64,000 nt of DNA from JANMAT01 sp031359995 (GTDB lineage Bacteria; Actinomycetota; Acidimicrobiia; Acidimicrobiales; Ilumatobacteraceae): NCBI GenBank assembly GCA_031359995.1, contig JANMAT010000112.1:1-64000 (forward strand). The letters run 5' to 3'. The notes under the pieces were generated by a model, which was not told where the DNA came from, did no database searches, and worked only from the letters and a program-made list of their open reading frames with translations. Positions 49,659 to 58,780 of this stretch are shown here, piece by piece; position 1 is the stretch's first letter; each line of letters opens with the position of its first letter. The position numbers and the translations under genes are program-made.

Positions 49659-52243
49659 CGGACCTGGCCATACGGGGCGGCACCAGCGGGCTCACCTCCG
49701 CCGAGGCGGCCGCGGCCCTGGTGCAGCACGGCCCGAACCGCCTGCCCGAGGCGCCCGCTGTGCCGGCGTGGCGACGCCTGGTGGCGCAGCTCACCCACTT
49801 CTTCGCCGCCCTGCTGTGGGTGGCGGCGGTCATGGCGCTCATCGCCGGCATGCCCCAGCTCGCCGTGGCCATCGCCCTCGTGGTCCTGATCAACGGTGTG
49901 TTCGCCTTCCTGCAGGAACGGGGCGCCGAGCAGGCGGCGCGCGAGCTCACCCACCTGCTGCCGCGGCTCGTGCGGGTGCGACGCGACAACGGCGTGGTCG
50001 AACTTGATGCCGCACTGGTGGTGCCGGGCGACGTGGTGCTGCTGGGCGCGGGCGACGCGGTGCCCGCCGACGCGGTGGCCCACGACGTGCACGCGTGCTC
50101 GGTCGACACCTCAACGTTGACGGGTGAGAGCGTGCCCGACGCGGTGGCTGATGGTGGCCCCCTCTTCGCCGGCACGTTCGTGACCGAGGGCGAGGCGACC
50201 GCGCTGATCATGCAGACGGGTGACCACACGCGCCTGGCCGGCATCGCCCGGCTCACCAAGCCGCCCAGCGATGCGATCACACCGCTGGCCCGCCAGCTCC
50301 ACGTGGTGGTGTGGCGCATCGCCCGCATCGCCGTCGCCGTGGGCGTGGGCTTCTTCGGGATCTCGCTGCTCGTGGGCACCCCCCTCTCCGACGGCTTTCT
50401 GTTCGCGGTGGGCGTCACCGTGGCGCTGGTGCCCGAAGGGCTGCTGCCGACGGTGACGGTGTCGTTGGCGATCGGCGCCCGGCGAATGGCCGCCCGGCAC
50501 GCGCTGGTGCGCCGGCTCGAGGCGGTGGCCACCCTCGGGTCGACCACGTTCATCTGCACCGACAAGACGGGCACGCTCACTCGCAACGAGATGGAGGTCG
50601 TGACGGCGTGGACCCCGGCCGGCGCGGTCGACGTGCACGGCGAGGGCTACCGACCCGAAGGGGCCACCGTGACCGGCGCCGACGAGGCGGTCGCCGCGCT
50701 GGCCCGGGCGGCCCGCGCCGGCCGGCTGTGCTCGAACGGGCGCGTCGTGGCCGACGGCGACGGCTGGCGGGCGTTGGGCGACCCGATGGAGGCGGCCCTC
50801 GACGCGCTCGCCCGTCGCCTGGCGGTGGCCGACGATGTGGCGATCGGCGTGCGCCACCCGTTCGACCCGCGCCGCCGGCGCATGTCGGTCGTGGCGGCCG
50901 GCGAACTGCTCGTGAAGGGCGCACCCGACGGCGTGTTCGAACGGTGCCGCGGCGACGTAGACGCGGCGACGAGCGCCGTCCACGCGTTCGCCGAGCGTGG
51001 CCTGCGCACCCTTGCGGTGGCCCGGCGCGACGCGGCGACGATGACGCGTGACGACCAGCCCGACGACGTGGAGAGCGACCTCGACCTGCTGGCGGTGTTC
51101 GGGCTGCAGGATCCGCCGCGTTCGTCGGCCGCCGCGGCCATCGCCCAGTGCCGCCAGGCCGGCATCAAGGTGGCCATGCTCACCGGCGACCATCCGGCGA
51201 CGGCGCGCGCCATCGCCGCCGAGGTCGGACTGTCGGTCGGCGACCGACCCGTGCTGGTGGGTGACGAGCTGCCCACCGACATCGACGTGCTCGGCGCGCT
51301 GGTGGACCGCGATGGTGTGGTGGTGGCCCGCGTGTCGCCCGAGGACAAGTTGCGCATCGCCAAGGCCCTGCGGCGGCGGGGCAACGTGCTGGCCATGACC
51401 GGCGACGGTGTGAACGACGGGCCGGCCCTGTCGGAGGCCGACATCGGCGTGGCCATGGGGCGCTCGGGCACCGACGTGGCGCGGGCCGCCGCCGACCTCG
51501 TGCTCCTCGACGACGACTTCGCCACCATCGTGGAAGCGGTGGTGCACGGTCGGGCCACGTTCGCCAACGTGAAGCGCTTCCTCACCTACCACCTCACCGA
51601 CAACGTGGCCGAGCTCACCCCGTTCGTGGTGTGGGCCCTTTCGGGTGGGCGGTTCCCGTTGGCCATCGGCGTGCTGCAGGTGCTGTGCCTCGACATCGGC
51701 ACCGACCTGCTACCTGCCCTCGCCCTCGGCAACGAGGCGCCCGCCCCCGACGTGCTCAAGCGCCCGCCATGGACGGCCAAGCTGCTCGACCGCACCGTGA
51801 TCCGCCGGGCGTTCGGTGTGCTCGGTCCGGCCGAGGCGACCATGTCGATGGCGGCGTTCGTGACCGGCCTCGTGCTGGCCGGCTGGCGACCGGGGCACGC
51901 CATCCCCACCGGCACTGCGCTGACGGCGGCGTCGGGCGCGGCGTTCACCGCCGTGGTGGTCGGGCAGATGGCCAACGCCTTCGCCTGCCGCTCCGGCACG
52001 CGCCATGCGCTGGCGGTGGGCTGGAACGGCAACCATCTGCTGCGGGTGGCCGTCGTCGTCGAGCTGGCCGCGCTGGTCGCCTTCCTGTTCGTAGGGCCGG
52101 TGGCACGTGCTCTCGACCAGTCGCCGCCGCGGCTGGTGCCGCTGCTGGTGGCCCTGGCCACCGCGCCGGTCGTGCTCGTGGTGGACGGCATCGACAAGAC
52201 GCACCGCCAGCGCCGAGCCGAGCGGGCGAGGTCGCAGGCATGA
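49655..52243 (+). CDS. Cation-transporting P-type ATPase (P2 type, CtpF-like)
   Basis: An 862-residue pump. Cation ATPase N-domain GLTSAEAAAALVQHGPNRLPE; actuator motif STLTGES near residue 155; M4 motif VALVPEGLLP near 268; phosphorylation site ICTDKTGTLTRNEME with Asp303; nucleotide domain KGAPDGVFERC; hinge AMTGDGVNDGPAL near 582; C-terminal membrane helices to 862. The PEGLL motif places it with Ca2+/Na+ type pumps such as mycobacterial CtpF, a DosR-regulated gene. GTG start coupled to the leader ORF; the stop overlaps the carbamate kinase ATG. Confidence 0.93.
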   Translation: MTDLAIRGGTSGLTSAEAAAALVQHGPNRLPEAPAVPAWRRLVAQLTHFFAALLWVAAVMALIAGMPQLAVAIALVVLINGVFAFLQERGAEQAARELTHLLPRLVRVRRDNGVVELDAALVVPGDVVLLGAGDAVPADAVAHDVHACSVDTSTLTGESVPDAVADGGPLFAGTFVTEGEATALIMQTGDHTRLAGIARLTKPPSDAITPLARQLHVVVWRIARIAVAVGVGFFGISLLVGTPLSDGFLFAVGVTVALVPEGLLPTVTVSLAIGARRMAARHALVRRLEAVATLGSTTFICTDKTGTLTRNEMEVVTAWTPAGAVDVHGEGYRPEGATVTGADEAVAALARAARAGRLCSNGRVVADGDGWRALGDPMEAALDALARRLAVADDVAIGVRHPFDPRRRRMSVVAAGELLVKGAPDGVFERCRGDVDAATSAVHAFAERGLRTLAVARRDAATMTRDDQPDDVESDLDLLAVFGLQDPPRSSAAAAIAQCRQAGIKVAMLTGDHPATARAIAAEVGLSVGDRPVLVGDELPTDIDVLGALVDRDGVVVARVSPEDKLRIAKALRRRGNVLAMTGDGVNDGPALSEADIGVAMGRSGTDVARAAADLVLLDDDFATIVEAVVHGRATFANVKRFLTYHLTDNVAELTPFVVWALSGGRFPLAIGVLQVLCLDIGTDLLPALALGNEAPAPDVLKRPPWTAKLLDRTVIRRAFGVLGPAEATMSMAAFVTGLVLAGWRPGHAIPTGTALTAASGAAFTAVVVGQMANAFACRSGTRHALAVGWNGNHLLRVAVVVELAALVAFLFVGPVARALDQSPPRLVPLLVALATAPVVLVVDGIDKTHRQRRAERARSQA

Positions 52244-53151
52244 GCGGCCCGCTGCTGATGCTCGCGCTCGGGGGCAACGCGCTGGCACCGGCCGATCGGC
52301 GCGCCGACGTGGAGGATCAACGTCGCCGCCTCGCCGTCGTGAGCACCGCGCTGGCCGGCGTGACCATCGAGCGTCCGGTGGTGATCACCCATGGCAACGG
52401 CCCGCAGGTGGGCCAGCTCGCCCTCGACCAACTGGCCGCCCACCGCGAGATGCTCGACCCGCTCGATGTGCTCGACGCCGCCACCGAAGGTTCGCTCGGC
52501 TACCTGGTCGAGGTGGCGGTGCGCAACGCGCTGCAGCCACGTCCGGTCGTGAGCGTGCTCACCCTGGTCGAGGTCGACCCGAACGATCCGGCGTTCGCGG
52601 ACCCGACCAAGCCGGTGGGGCCGGCCTACCCGCGCCGTGATGCCATGCTGCTGGCCGGGCGGTGGGGCTGGACGGTGCACCAGACCGAACGCGGGTGGCG
52701 ACGCGTGGTGCCCTCACCCGAGCCCCGCCGGGTGATCGAGCACGACGCCATCGCCGCGCTGGTCGCGCAGGGCTTCGTCGTCGTGTGCGCCGGCGGCGGT
52801 GGCATCCCGGTGGTGCGCGAGAACGGCGGCTGGCGCGGGGTGGAGGCCGTGATCGACAAGGACCTCACCACCGCGTTGTTGGCCACGCGCCTCCACGCCG
52901 GGTCGCTCGTGCTGCTGACCGACGTGCCGGGCGTGATCGTCGAAGGGTTCGGCACGCCTCACGCCCGGAGCGTGGCCCACCTCACCGTCCCTCAGGCGCG
53001 GGCGCTGGCGCTGCCCGCCGGCGCGATGGGCACCAAGATCGAGGCGGCGTGCCGGTTCGTGGAGGCCACCGGCCGCGATGCCCGCATCGGAGCCCTCGAC
53101 GACGCCGCCGAGGTGATCGCCGGCCGGGCCGGCACGCGCATCCACCGCTGA
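52240..53151 (+). CDS. arcC: Carbamate kinase-like protein
   Basis: A 303-residue amino-acid-kinase-fold protein: LLMLALGGNALAPADRRADVEDQRRRL, VITHGNGPQVGQLALDQ, VVVCAGGGGIPVVRENGG, EAVIDKDLTTALLA, and PAGAMGTKIEAACRFVEATG. It would make ATP from carbamoyl phosphate, or act in reverse. No arginine deiminase or ornithine carbamoyltransferase gene is near; instead it is translationally coupled (ATGA) to the P-type ATPase and next to a universal stress protein. Its role in that context is unclear. Confidence 0.87.
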   Translation: MSGPLLMLALGGNALAPADRRADVEDQRRRLAVVSTALAGVTIERPVVITHGNGPQVGQLALDQLAAHREMLDPLDVLDAATEGSLGYLVEVAVRNALQPRPVVSVLTLVEVDPNDPAFADPTKPVGPAYPRRDAMLLAGRWGWTVHQTERGWRRVVPSPEPRRVIEHDAIAALVAQGFVVVCAGGGGIPVVRENGGWRGVEAVIDKDLTTALLATRLHAGSLVLLTDVPGVIVEGFGTPHARSVAHLTVPQARALALPAGAMGTKIEAACRFVEATGRDARIGALDDAAEVIAGRAGTRIHR

Positions 53152-53231
53152 AGGGGCGTTCGCCCTCACGGCATCCTGGACGGCGTGGTCACGGGCACTG
53201 CGTCTCGGTGGCGCCGCTCGACGGTCTCTCC

Positions 53232-54071
53232 TCAGTGTTCGAGCACGGTGATCTGCCCGTCGTGGCGGGCCTCGTCGGACGACAGCACGGACGGCACCAC
53301 CAGCACCGGGCACGGGCACACCGCGATCAGCCGGCTGGTCACCGACCCGCGCAGCACGCGCTCGCGGCGCGTCTCGACCCGCGCCGTCACCGCCACGAGC
53401 GGGCTGGCGTTGGTGCGGGCGGCCATGTCGGCCAGGCTCATTGCCGGCTCGCCCACGATGTGGCGCACGCCGGCGGTGAGCCCGCGATCGTGCAGCCAGG
53501 CGCGGGCGGCGTCGGTGCCGAGCGCGCCGCTGGCCGGGTCGTCGGGGCGGGGGTCGGGCGGTTGCGTGCGGATCAGGTCGATGCCCACGCCGAGCGCCGC
53601 CGCCCACGAGGCCGCCGTCTCCAGCGTGGTCTCGGGCACGCCGCGCTCGTCCACCCCGAGCAGCATGCCGCTGACCGGGCCGGGCCACCAGCCGACGCGA
53701 GGGCCCACCACCAGGGCAGGCCGGTGGGTGCCGTGGACGAGCGAGAACGTGAGGCTGGGGATGAACGCGTCACCCAGGCGGCCACGACCGTGCGACGCCA
53801 TGCACACCAGGCGCTCGGCGTCGGCGAAGTAGGGCGCCAGCGCACTCACCGGATCGTCCGACTCGAGCACGGTGGTGCTGGTGCGCAGCCCGGCGTGCTG
53901 GGTGGCGCGCGCCTGCAGTTCGTGCTCGTCGCCCAGGTGATCGAGACCGGGTGAGCTGACGACGACGAACTCGAGTGCGGCGTCGAGCTGACGGGCGAGG
54001 ACCACCGCCGGAGCGATGGCCCGGTCGGCGTCGGCTGTGAGGTCGAGTGGAACCGTGACGATGCGGATCAT
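53232..54071 (-). CDS. Tandem universal stress protein
   Basis: A 279-residue protein with two UspA domains. Domain 1 (about 1-140) starts MIRIVTVPLDLTADADRAIAPAVVLARQ and ends with ASHGRGRLGDAFIPSLTFSLVHGTHRPALVV. Domain 2 (about 145-275) ends RVLRGSVTSRLIAVCPCPVLVVPS. The Gly-rich loops fit ATP-binding USPs. The start is ATG 54071 behind GGAGGAGG rather than the in-frame GTG that overlaps that site. Such proteins help survive hypoxia and energy stress. Confidence 0.88.
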   Translation of the reverse strand: MIRIVTVPLDLTADADRAIAPAVVLARQLDAALEFVVVSSPGLDHLGDEHELQARATQHAGLRTSTTVLESDDPVSALAPYFADAERLVCMASHGRGRLGDAFIPSLTFSLVHGTHRPALVVGPRVGWWPGPVSGMLLGVDERGVPETTLETAASWAAALGVGIDLIRTQPPDPRPDDPASGALGTDAARAWLHDRGLTAGVRHIVGEPAMSLADMAARTNASPLVAVTARVETRRERVLRGSVTSRLIAVCPCPVLVVPSVLSSDEARHDGQITVLEH

Positions 54072-54162
54072 CGATGCCTCCTCCACGTGTCTACGGTTCG
54101 ATCATCGCGACGTGCCGGGTCCACCGATAGGGCCGGAAGGCGGCGCGCCGGCGCTGGTTCGG

Positions 54163-54369
54163 TCAGGTGCGGGACTCGAAGGCCTCGTCGGCCTTGCGGG
54201 CCTCGGACCGACGGCTGAGCCAGTCGAGCAGGAACAGCACCGACAGCACGACGTAGGTGATGCCGACCACGGTCGGCACGTACCGCAGCTTGGGTTCGGC
54301 CGCCGGGATCAGGGCGAAGCACACCACCGCGACGATGGCGAAGAACGGGACGCGACGATCGAGGCGCAT
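54163..54369 (-). CDS. Small two-helix membrane protein, 68 aa
   Basis: A short protein with two hydrophobic helices (VPFFAIVAVVCFALIPAA and VGITYVVLSVLFLLDWLS) and a charged tail RRSEARKADEAFES. Its ATG lies two bases after the phosphate transporter stop, so it is the last gene of the DUF47-pit operon. No known family; it may be an accessory subunit of the transporter. Confidence 0.75.
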   Translation of the reverse strand: MRLDRRVPFFAIVAVVCFALIPAAEPKLRYVPTVVGITYVVLSVLFLLDWLSRRSEARKADEAFESRT

Positions 54370-54371
54370 GC

Positions 54372-55364
54372 TCAGGCCAGCCCTTCGATGATCTTCGACA
54401 TGATGATGGCGATGATCCCGGCACCGGGGATGGTGACGACCCACGCCACGATGACACGACCGGCCACGCCCCACCGCACGGCCGACAGCCGGTTCGACGC
54501 GCCCACGCCCACGATGGCGCCGGTGATGGTGTGCGTGGTCGACACCGGGATGCCGGCGTGCGAGGTGTAGAACAACGTCGTCGCCGCGCCGAGCTCGGCC
54601 GCCATGCCACCCACCGGCTGCAGGCGCGTGATGCGGCTGCCCATGGTCTTCACGATGCGCCACCCACCCATGAGCGTGCCGAGGCCGATGGCGGTGTGGG
54701 CGGCCAGCACGACCCACAGCGGGACGTCGCCGTTCTTGGCGACCTTCCCCGAGGCGATGAGCACGGCGAGGATGATGCCCATCGTCTTCTGGGCGTCGTT
54801 GCCGCCGTGGCCCAGCGAGTAGGCCGCAGCCGACACGAGCTGACCACGGCGGAAGCCGCGGTTGAGCGCCTCGAGCTTGCGCACCCTGAAGAACATCCAC
54901 TGGATGACCATCTTGATGATCAGGCCGAGGGCGAGGCCGATGAGCGGCGCCAGCACGATGAAGACGCCGATCTTGCGCAACCCGTCGGCGAGCAGCACGT
55001 GACCGCCGGCCCGGGCGATGGCGGCCCCGGCGATGCCCCCGACGAGCGCGTGCGACGACGACGTGGGCAGGGCCAGGAAGTAGGTGATGAGGTTCCACAC
55101 CACCGCGCCCACCAGACCGGCGAAGATCACGCCGACGGTGAGGATGTTCTGCGTCACGACGCCCTTGGCGATGGTGGAGGCCACGGCGGTCTTGAAGATG
55201 AGGAAGGCGATGAAGTTGAACGTGGCCGCCCAGATCACCGCATAGCGCGGCGACAGCACGCGCGTGCTGACCACCGTGGCGATCGAGTTGGCGGAATCGT
55301 GGAAGCCGTTCGTGAAGTCGAAGATCAACGCGACGACGATCGTGAGCACTGCCCCAAGGGTCAT
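54372..55364 (-). CDS. pit: Pit-family inorganic phosphate transporter
   Basis: A 330-residue transporter of about ten helices. The two PD signatures are present: FDFTNGFHDSANSIATVVSTRVL at the N-terminus and YSLGHGGNDAQKTMGIILAVLI in the middle, with PTSSSHALVGGIAGAAIA and GIPVSTTHTITGAIVGVGA. It imports metal-phosphate with protons at low affinity. It follows the DUF47 gene by six bases; such partners control Pit activity. Confidence 0.94.
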   Translation of the reverse strand: MTLGAVLTIVVALIFDFTNGFHDSANSIATVVSTRVLSPRYAVIWAATFNFIAFLIFKTAVASTIAKGVVTQNILTVGVIFAGLVGAVVWNLITYFLALPTSSSHALVGGIAGAAIARAGGHVLLADGLRKIGVFIVLAPLIGLALGLIIKMVIQWMFFRVRKLEALNRGFRRGQLVSAAAYSLGHGGNDAQKTMGIILAVLIASGKVAKNGDVPLWVVLAAHTAIGLGTLMGGWRIVKTMGSRITRLQPVGGMAAELGAATTLFYTSHAGIPVSTTHTITGAIVGVGASNRLSAVRWGVAGRVIVAWVVTIPGAGIIAIIMSKIIEGLA

Positions 55365-55370
55365 GTCGGA

Positions 55371-55988
55371 TCAGGCGTGCTTCACGAGGATCGAACCGAT
55401 GTGGTCCCCGAGATCTTCCAACCGGTCGATGGCACCCTCGGCCGCGCTGATGAGGTCCTTCCACTTGAGGACCTCGAGCGCTTCGAACTCACCCGAGAAC
55501 AGGCGGCCCAGGCTCTTGCGGTAGATCGCGTCACCCTCGGACTCGAGCCCGTCGAGCTTGTCGAGCAGCGGCCGCAATCCGTTCATGTTGTGGAGGCGGT
55601 CGACCGCCTCCACCGCCGTCTCGGCCATCTTGGCCATGACCGACACCTGCGAGCGCAGCTCGGGCATCACCTGGTGGATCGGTACGAGCACGAGCACCTC
55701 GGACAGGTGGTAGACGTCGTCGACGACGTCGTCCATGCCCTCGGCGAGCTGGTGGATGTCTTCGCGGTCGAACGGCGTAACGAAGGTGGAGTCGAGGTTC
55801 TTCAGGATGGCGCGGGTGAGCTCGTCACCCCTGCGCTCGGTGGCCTTGACCTTGTCGTGCTTGACCTGAACGTCGGTGAAGTTCTCGACCAGGTCCTGCA
55901 GCGCCGCGACGCTGGCGCGCATGTTGGAGGCCGCCTGCGAAAACAGGACGAAGAACTCGGTGGTGTTCGGAGTGAGGCGGAATCGCAT
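55371..55988 (-). CDS. DUF47/PhoU-like partner of Pit transporter
   Basis: A 205-residue all-helical protein: MRFRLTPNTTEFFVLFSQAASNMRASVAALQDLVENF, then VKATERRGDELTRAILKNLDSTFVTPFDREDIHQLAEGMDDVVDDV, the PhoU/DUF47 metal-binding repeat. It probably gates or stabilises the phosphate transporter encoded directly downstream. The ATG at 55988 matches the family start; no clear ribosome binding site is seen. Confidence 0.92.
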   Translation of the reverse strand: MRFRLTPNTTEFFVLFSQAASNMRASVAALQDLVENFTDVQVKHDKVKATERRGDELTRAILKNLDSTFVTPFDREDIHQLAEGMDDVVDDVYHLSEVLVLVPIHQVMPELRSQVSVMAKMAETAVEAVDRLHNMNGLRPLLDKLDGLESEGDAIYRKSLGRLFSGEFEALEVLKWKDLISAAEGAIDRLEDLGDHIGSILVKHA

Positions 55989-56153
55989 ACCAGTCCAGAC
56001 GGCATCGAGGTGAACGAAGACCCAACGGCGGGTGAACAGTACCTGTTCGTCGCAGGTGGACCCATCTGACCCTTGCGCACCGCCCATCGAGCGGGCAGGC
56101 TCTCTCCCGGCACCTCAGCCCACACTCTGCGAAACCTCTGGCCATCACGACCC

Positions 56154-56173
56154 GCCCTCCCGACGGGGAGGGC
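56154..56173. promoter_or_regulatory. 8-bp stem hairpin upstream of the hemerythrin-like gene
   Basis: GCCCTCCC and GGGAGGGC form a perfect stem with a GACG loop, ending nine bases before the GGAGG site (56183-56187) of the next gene. It could be an operator or an mRNA leader structure. The remaining divergent spacer (55989-56153) shows nothing else recognisable. Confidence 0.4.
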
Positions 56174-56193
56174 GCCAGGCACGGAGGTTCATC

Positions 56194-56664
56194 ATGACGT
56201 ACCAGACCACAGGGGCTCACGCCCGCTCCACCGCCATCGAGCACCGTGAGCACCTGCATCGGGCGCTCATCGCGCTGGAAGACGCCCTGGCGTCGCCCGC
56301 CCCGAGCCGGCTGGCGGCCTGGAGCGACGACGCGGCGCGCCGCCTCCACGACCTGCGCGGCGAGTTCGCCCGCCACGTCGAGATCACCGAGGGGCCCGAC
56401 GGGCTCTACGACGAGGTCATGGCCATCGCTCCCGAGCTGTCGCGCGCCCTCGACACGCTCCGCACCGAGCACCTCGAGATCGAGGAGAGCATCAGCACGA
56501 CCCTGACGAGCCTGGCCGATCGGACCACCGATGATCCCGAGGCCTGGGTGGCGAGCCGGCGTGAAGCATGCACCACGCTGCTGGGACGCCTCGTGCGTCA
56601 CCGCCAGCGTGGCGCCGACCTCACCTGGCGCGCCTACAACGACGATCTGGGCGGCCGCGGCTAG
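56194..56664 (+). CDS. Hemerythrin-like helical protein
   Basis: A 156-residue helical protein with the spacing of a hemerythrin/HHE domain: AIEHREHLHRALIAL, EFARHVEITEGPDGLYDEV, LRTEHLEIEESI and LVRHRQRGADLTWRAYNDDLGG. The His and carboxylate positions fit a di-iron site, though one or two ligands cannot be aligned with confidence. Hemerythrin-like proteins sense or bind O2, NO or peroxide. ATG with GGAGG six bases upstream. Divergent from DUF47-pit, and its last four bases overlap the convergent LLM gene. Confidence 0.7.
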   Translation: MTYQTTGAHARSTAIEHREHLHRALIALEDALASPAPSRLAAWSDDAARRLHDLRGEFARHVEITEGPDGLYDEVMAIAPELSRALDTLRTEHLEIEESISTTLTSLADRTTDDPEAWVASRREACTTLLGRLVRHRQRGADLTWRAYNDDLGGRG

Positions 56665-57614
56665 CACCCCGGACGCAGCGCCTCCAGGGTCCGCCGCCCG
56701 CCGGGATCGCCGGCGGTGGCGGGCACGAGGCACACCTCATCGGCGCCGGCACGGTGGTACGCGGCGAGACGGGCCCGCACGGTCGCCTCGTCGCCCACCA
56801 GGCCGGTGGCCGCGAGCAGCTCGGGCGGCAACGCGGCCAGCACGTCGCGCGGCGACGCGCCCGAGCGGGCCAGGGCCACCACGTCGCCGAACCCCTCGGC
56901 CATGAACATCTCGCCGTAGCCCGGCGCGGCGAGGTACGACACCTTCCCCCGCAGGCCCTGGGCGATGGTCTCCTCGAGCGGGTCGACCGCGGTGGCCAAC
57001 CACACCGCCATCGGCAGACGCGGCCGCCCGAGGGCGTCGGTGCGGGCGTCGAGCTGCTCGCGGAACCGGCCGACCATGGCCGGGCTCACCATGTTCAGCA
57101 CCACGCGATCGGCGTGACGGGCGGCGGCGCCGAGGGCGCCGTCGCCGAACGCCGCCATGGTCACGTGGGCGCCCGGTGCCGGCAGCCGCAGGTGGTATCC
57201 CCGGGACCCCACGACCTCGCCGGGCACGTCGGCCTTCTCGCCGTCGAGCAGGGCGCGCACGGCCCGGGCCGCCTCACCGAGCGCGGTGACCGAACGGTGC
57301 CGCGATCGCCCGTGCCAGCGCTCGACGACGACCGTGCTCGATGTGCCGAGGGCAAGGCGCGTCGGGCGGCCCGTGAGGGCGGCGACCGACGCCACGCCCA
57401 TGGCCATGGTCATCGGCGTGCGCACGGCCACGGCCAGCGGGCCGATCGTGAGCGTGATCTGGGTGGTCTGCAGCCCGATGGCGGTGGCCAGCGCGAACGC
57501 GTCGTAGGTGGCCATCTCGCCCAACCACAGCTCGCCGTAGCCGAGCGCGTCGGCGTTGCGGGCGATCTCGACGTTCTCCGCGGGCGGCCGGTCCTGCCAG
57601 TAGCCCAGCACCAC
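56661..57614 (-). CDS. LLM-class (luciferase-like) oxidoreductase, probably F420-dependent
   Basis: A 317-residue TIM-barrel protein: ENVEIARNADALGYGELWLGEMATYDAFALATAIGLQTTQITLTIGPLAVAVRTPMTMAMG, RLALGTSSTVVVERWHGRS, and MAAFGDGALGAAARHADRVVLN are the luciferase-like signatures. Actinobacterial members usually use F420 rather than FMN. Target unknown. The GTG start lies eight bases after the phosphotransferase stop, so the two are likely co-transcribed. Confidence 0.85.
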   Translation of the reverse strand: MVLGYWQDRPPAENVEIARNADALGYGELWLGEMATYDAFALATAIGLQTTQITLTIGPLAVAVRTPMTMAMGVASVAALTGRPTRLALGTSSTVVVERWHGRSRHRSVTALGEAARAVRALLDGEKADVPGEVVGSRGYHLRLPAPGAHVTMAAFGDGALGAAARHADRVVLNMVSPAMVGRFREQLDARTDALGRPRLPMAVWLATAVDPLEETIAQGLRGKVSYLAAPGYGEMFMAEGFGDVVALARSGASPRDVLAALPPELLAATGLVGDEATVRARLAAYHRAGADEVCLVPATAGDPGGRRTLEALRPGC

Positions 57615-57622
57615 CGATCACG

Positions 57623-58711
57623 TCACGGCGCGACGAAGCCGAACGCGCCGGCGCGCTCCACGGCCAGCGACAGCGAACGGTCCCGGCTGTGGCAGAGGCC
57701 GTCGAGGTCGACCCCCACCGTGCTCTTCTGCCCCTTCAGGTACCGTGCGTACACGCCTTCGATGATGCAGACGGTCTTCCAGTGGTTGAACGCCGAGTAG
57801 AAGTCGATCTGCGACACGTCGGCACCGGTGCGTTCGGCGTAGCGGGCCAGCAGTTCGGCCCGCCGCGGGAAGCCCGGCGCCAGCACCGGCGCCTCGGGGC
57901 GGGCCGGGTCGGCGTCGCCGGGCTCGATCCACCCGTTCAGCGCGTAGGCGAGGTCGGCCATCGGGTCGCCCAGCGTCGAGATCTCCCAGTCGACCACCGC
58001 AGCCACGTACCCCTCGGGCGTCGAGATGCAGTTGTGCAGGCCGTAGTCGCCGTGCACGACCCGGGCGCGCCCCTGCTCTGGCACGCGGGCGAGCAGGAAC
58101 TCGACCAGGGCGTCCACCTCGGGACGCTCGGCCGTCTTCGAGGCGTTCCACGACGCGTACCAGCGGTTGAGCTGGCGGGTCACGTACGCCTCGGGCTTGC
58201 CGAGGCGACCGAGGCCGACCTCGTCGGGGTCGATGGCGTGCAGGTCGGTGAGCACGTCGATGAACGACACGCCGAGCGGGTGCCGGTTCGCTTCGGGCAC
58301 CAGCTCCTCGACGTCGCTGCGCAGGTACAGCGAGCGGCCGCGCACCTGACCCATCGCGTAGAACGGCGCGCCGGTGACATCGACATCGGTGCAGTGGGCC
58401 AGTGGCTCGGGCACCGGCACCGCGGTCGACCACAGCGCCTCGATGATCCGGTACTCGCGCCCCATGTCGTGGGCGCTGGGCAGCAGCTCGCCGAGGGGCG
58501 GGCGGCGCAGCACGAACGCGCGACCGTTGGCGTCGATCACGCGGTAGGTGAAGTTCGAGTGGCCGCCGGGGAGTCGCTCCCACGTGAGCGGCGCGGCCAG
58601 CCAGTCGATGCGCTCGGCCAGCCACGACGTGACCCGGTCGACCTCGATGCCGGGGGGATCGTCGACCGCGATCGCATGGTTGGGCAGCTCGTCGCGTGCG
58701 TCGTCGGTCAT
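57623..58711 (-). CDS. Phosphotransferase (APH/ACAD10-like) family protein
   Basis: A 362-residue kinase-fold protein. N-lobe: WERLPGGHSNFTYRVIDANGRAFVLRRPPLGELLPSAHDMGREYRII; catalytic loop RVVHGDYGLHNCI; metal motif VVDWEISTLGDPMADLAYAL. The resemblance is to the kinase domain of ACAD10/11, which in animals phosphorylates 4-hydroxyacyl-CoA; lipid-gene neighbours here agree with an acyl-CoA link, which is inference. An in-frame ATG at 58726 is an alternative start; 58711 was preferred for the G-run just before it. Confidence 0.83.
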   Translation of the reverse strand: MTDDARDELPNHAIAVDDPPGIEVDRVTSWLAERIDWLAAPLTWERLPGGHSNFTYRVIDANGRAFVLRRPPLGELLPSAHDMGREYRIIEALWSTAVPVPEPLAHCTDVDVTGAPFYAMGQVRGRSLYLRSDVEELVPEANRHPLGVSFIDVLTDLHAIDPDEVGLGRLGKPEAYVTRQLNRWYASWNASKTAERPEVDALVEFLLARVPEQGRARVVHGDYGLHNCISTPEGYVAAVVDWEISTLGDPMADLAYALNGWIEPGDADPARPEAPVLAPGFPRRAELLARYAERTGADVSQIDFYSAFNHWKTVCIIEGVYARYLKGQKSTVGVDLDGLCHSRDRSLSLAVERAGAFGFVAP

Positions 58712-58780
58712 GGGCCCCCCAGGCATGGAACTACGGGCCGAAGCTAGCGCCGAGTCGGTGGCGGGCCCAACGGCACCGAC

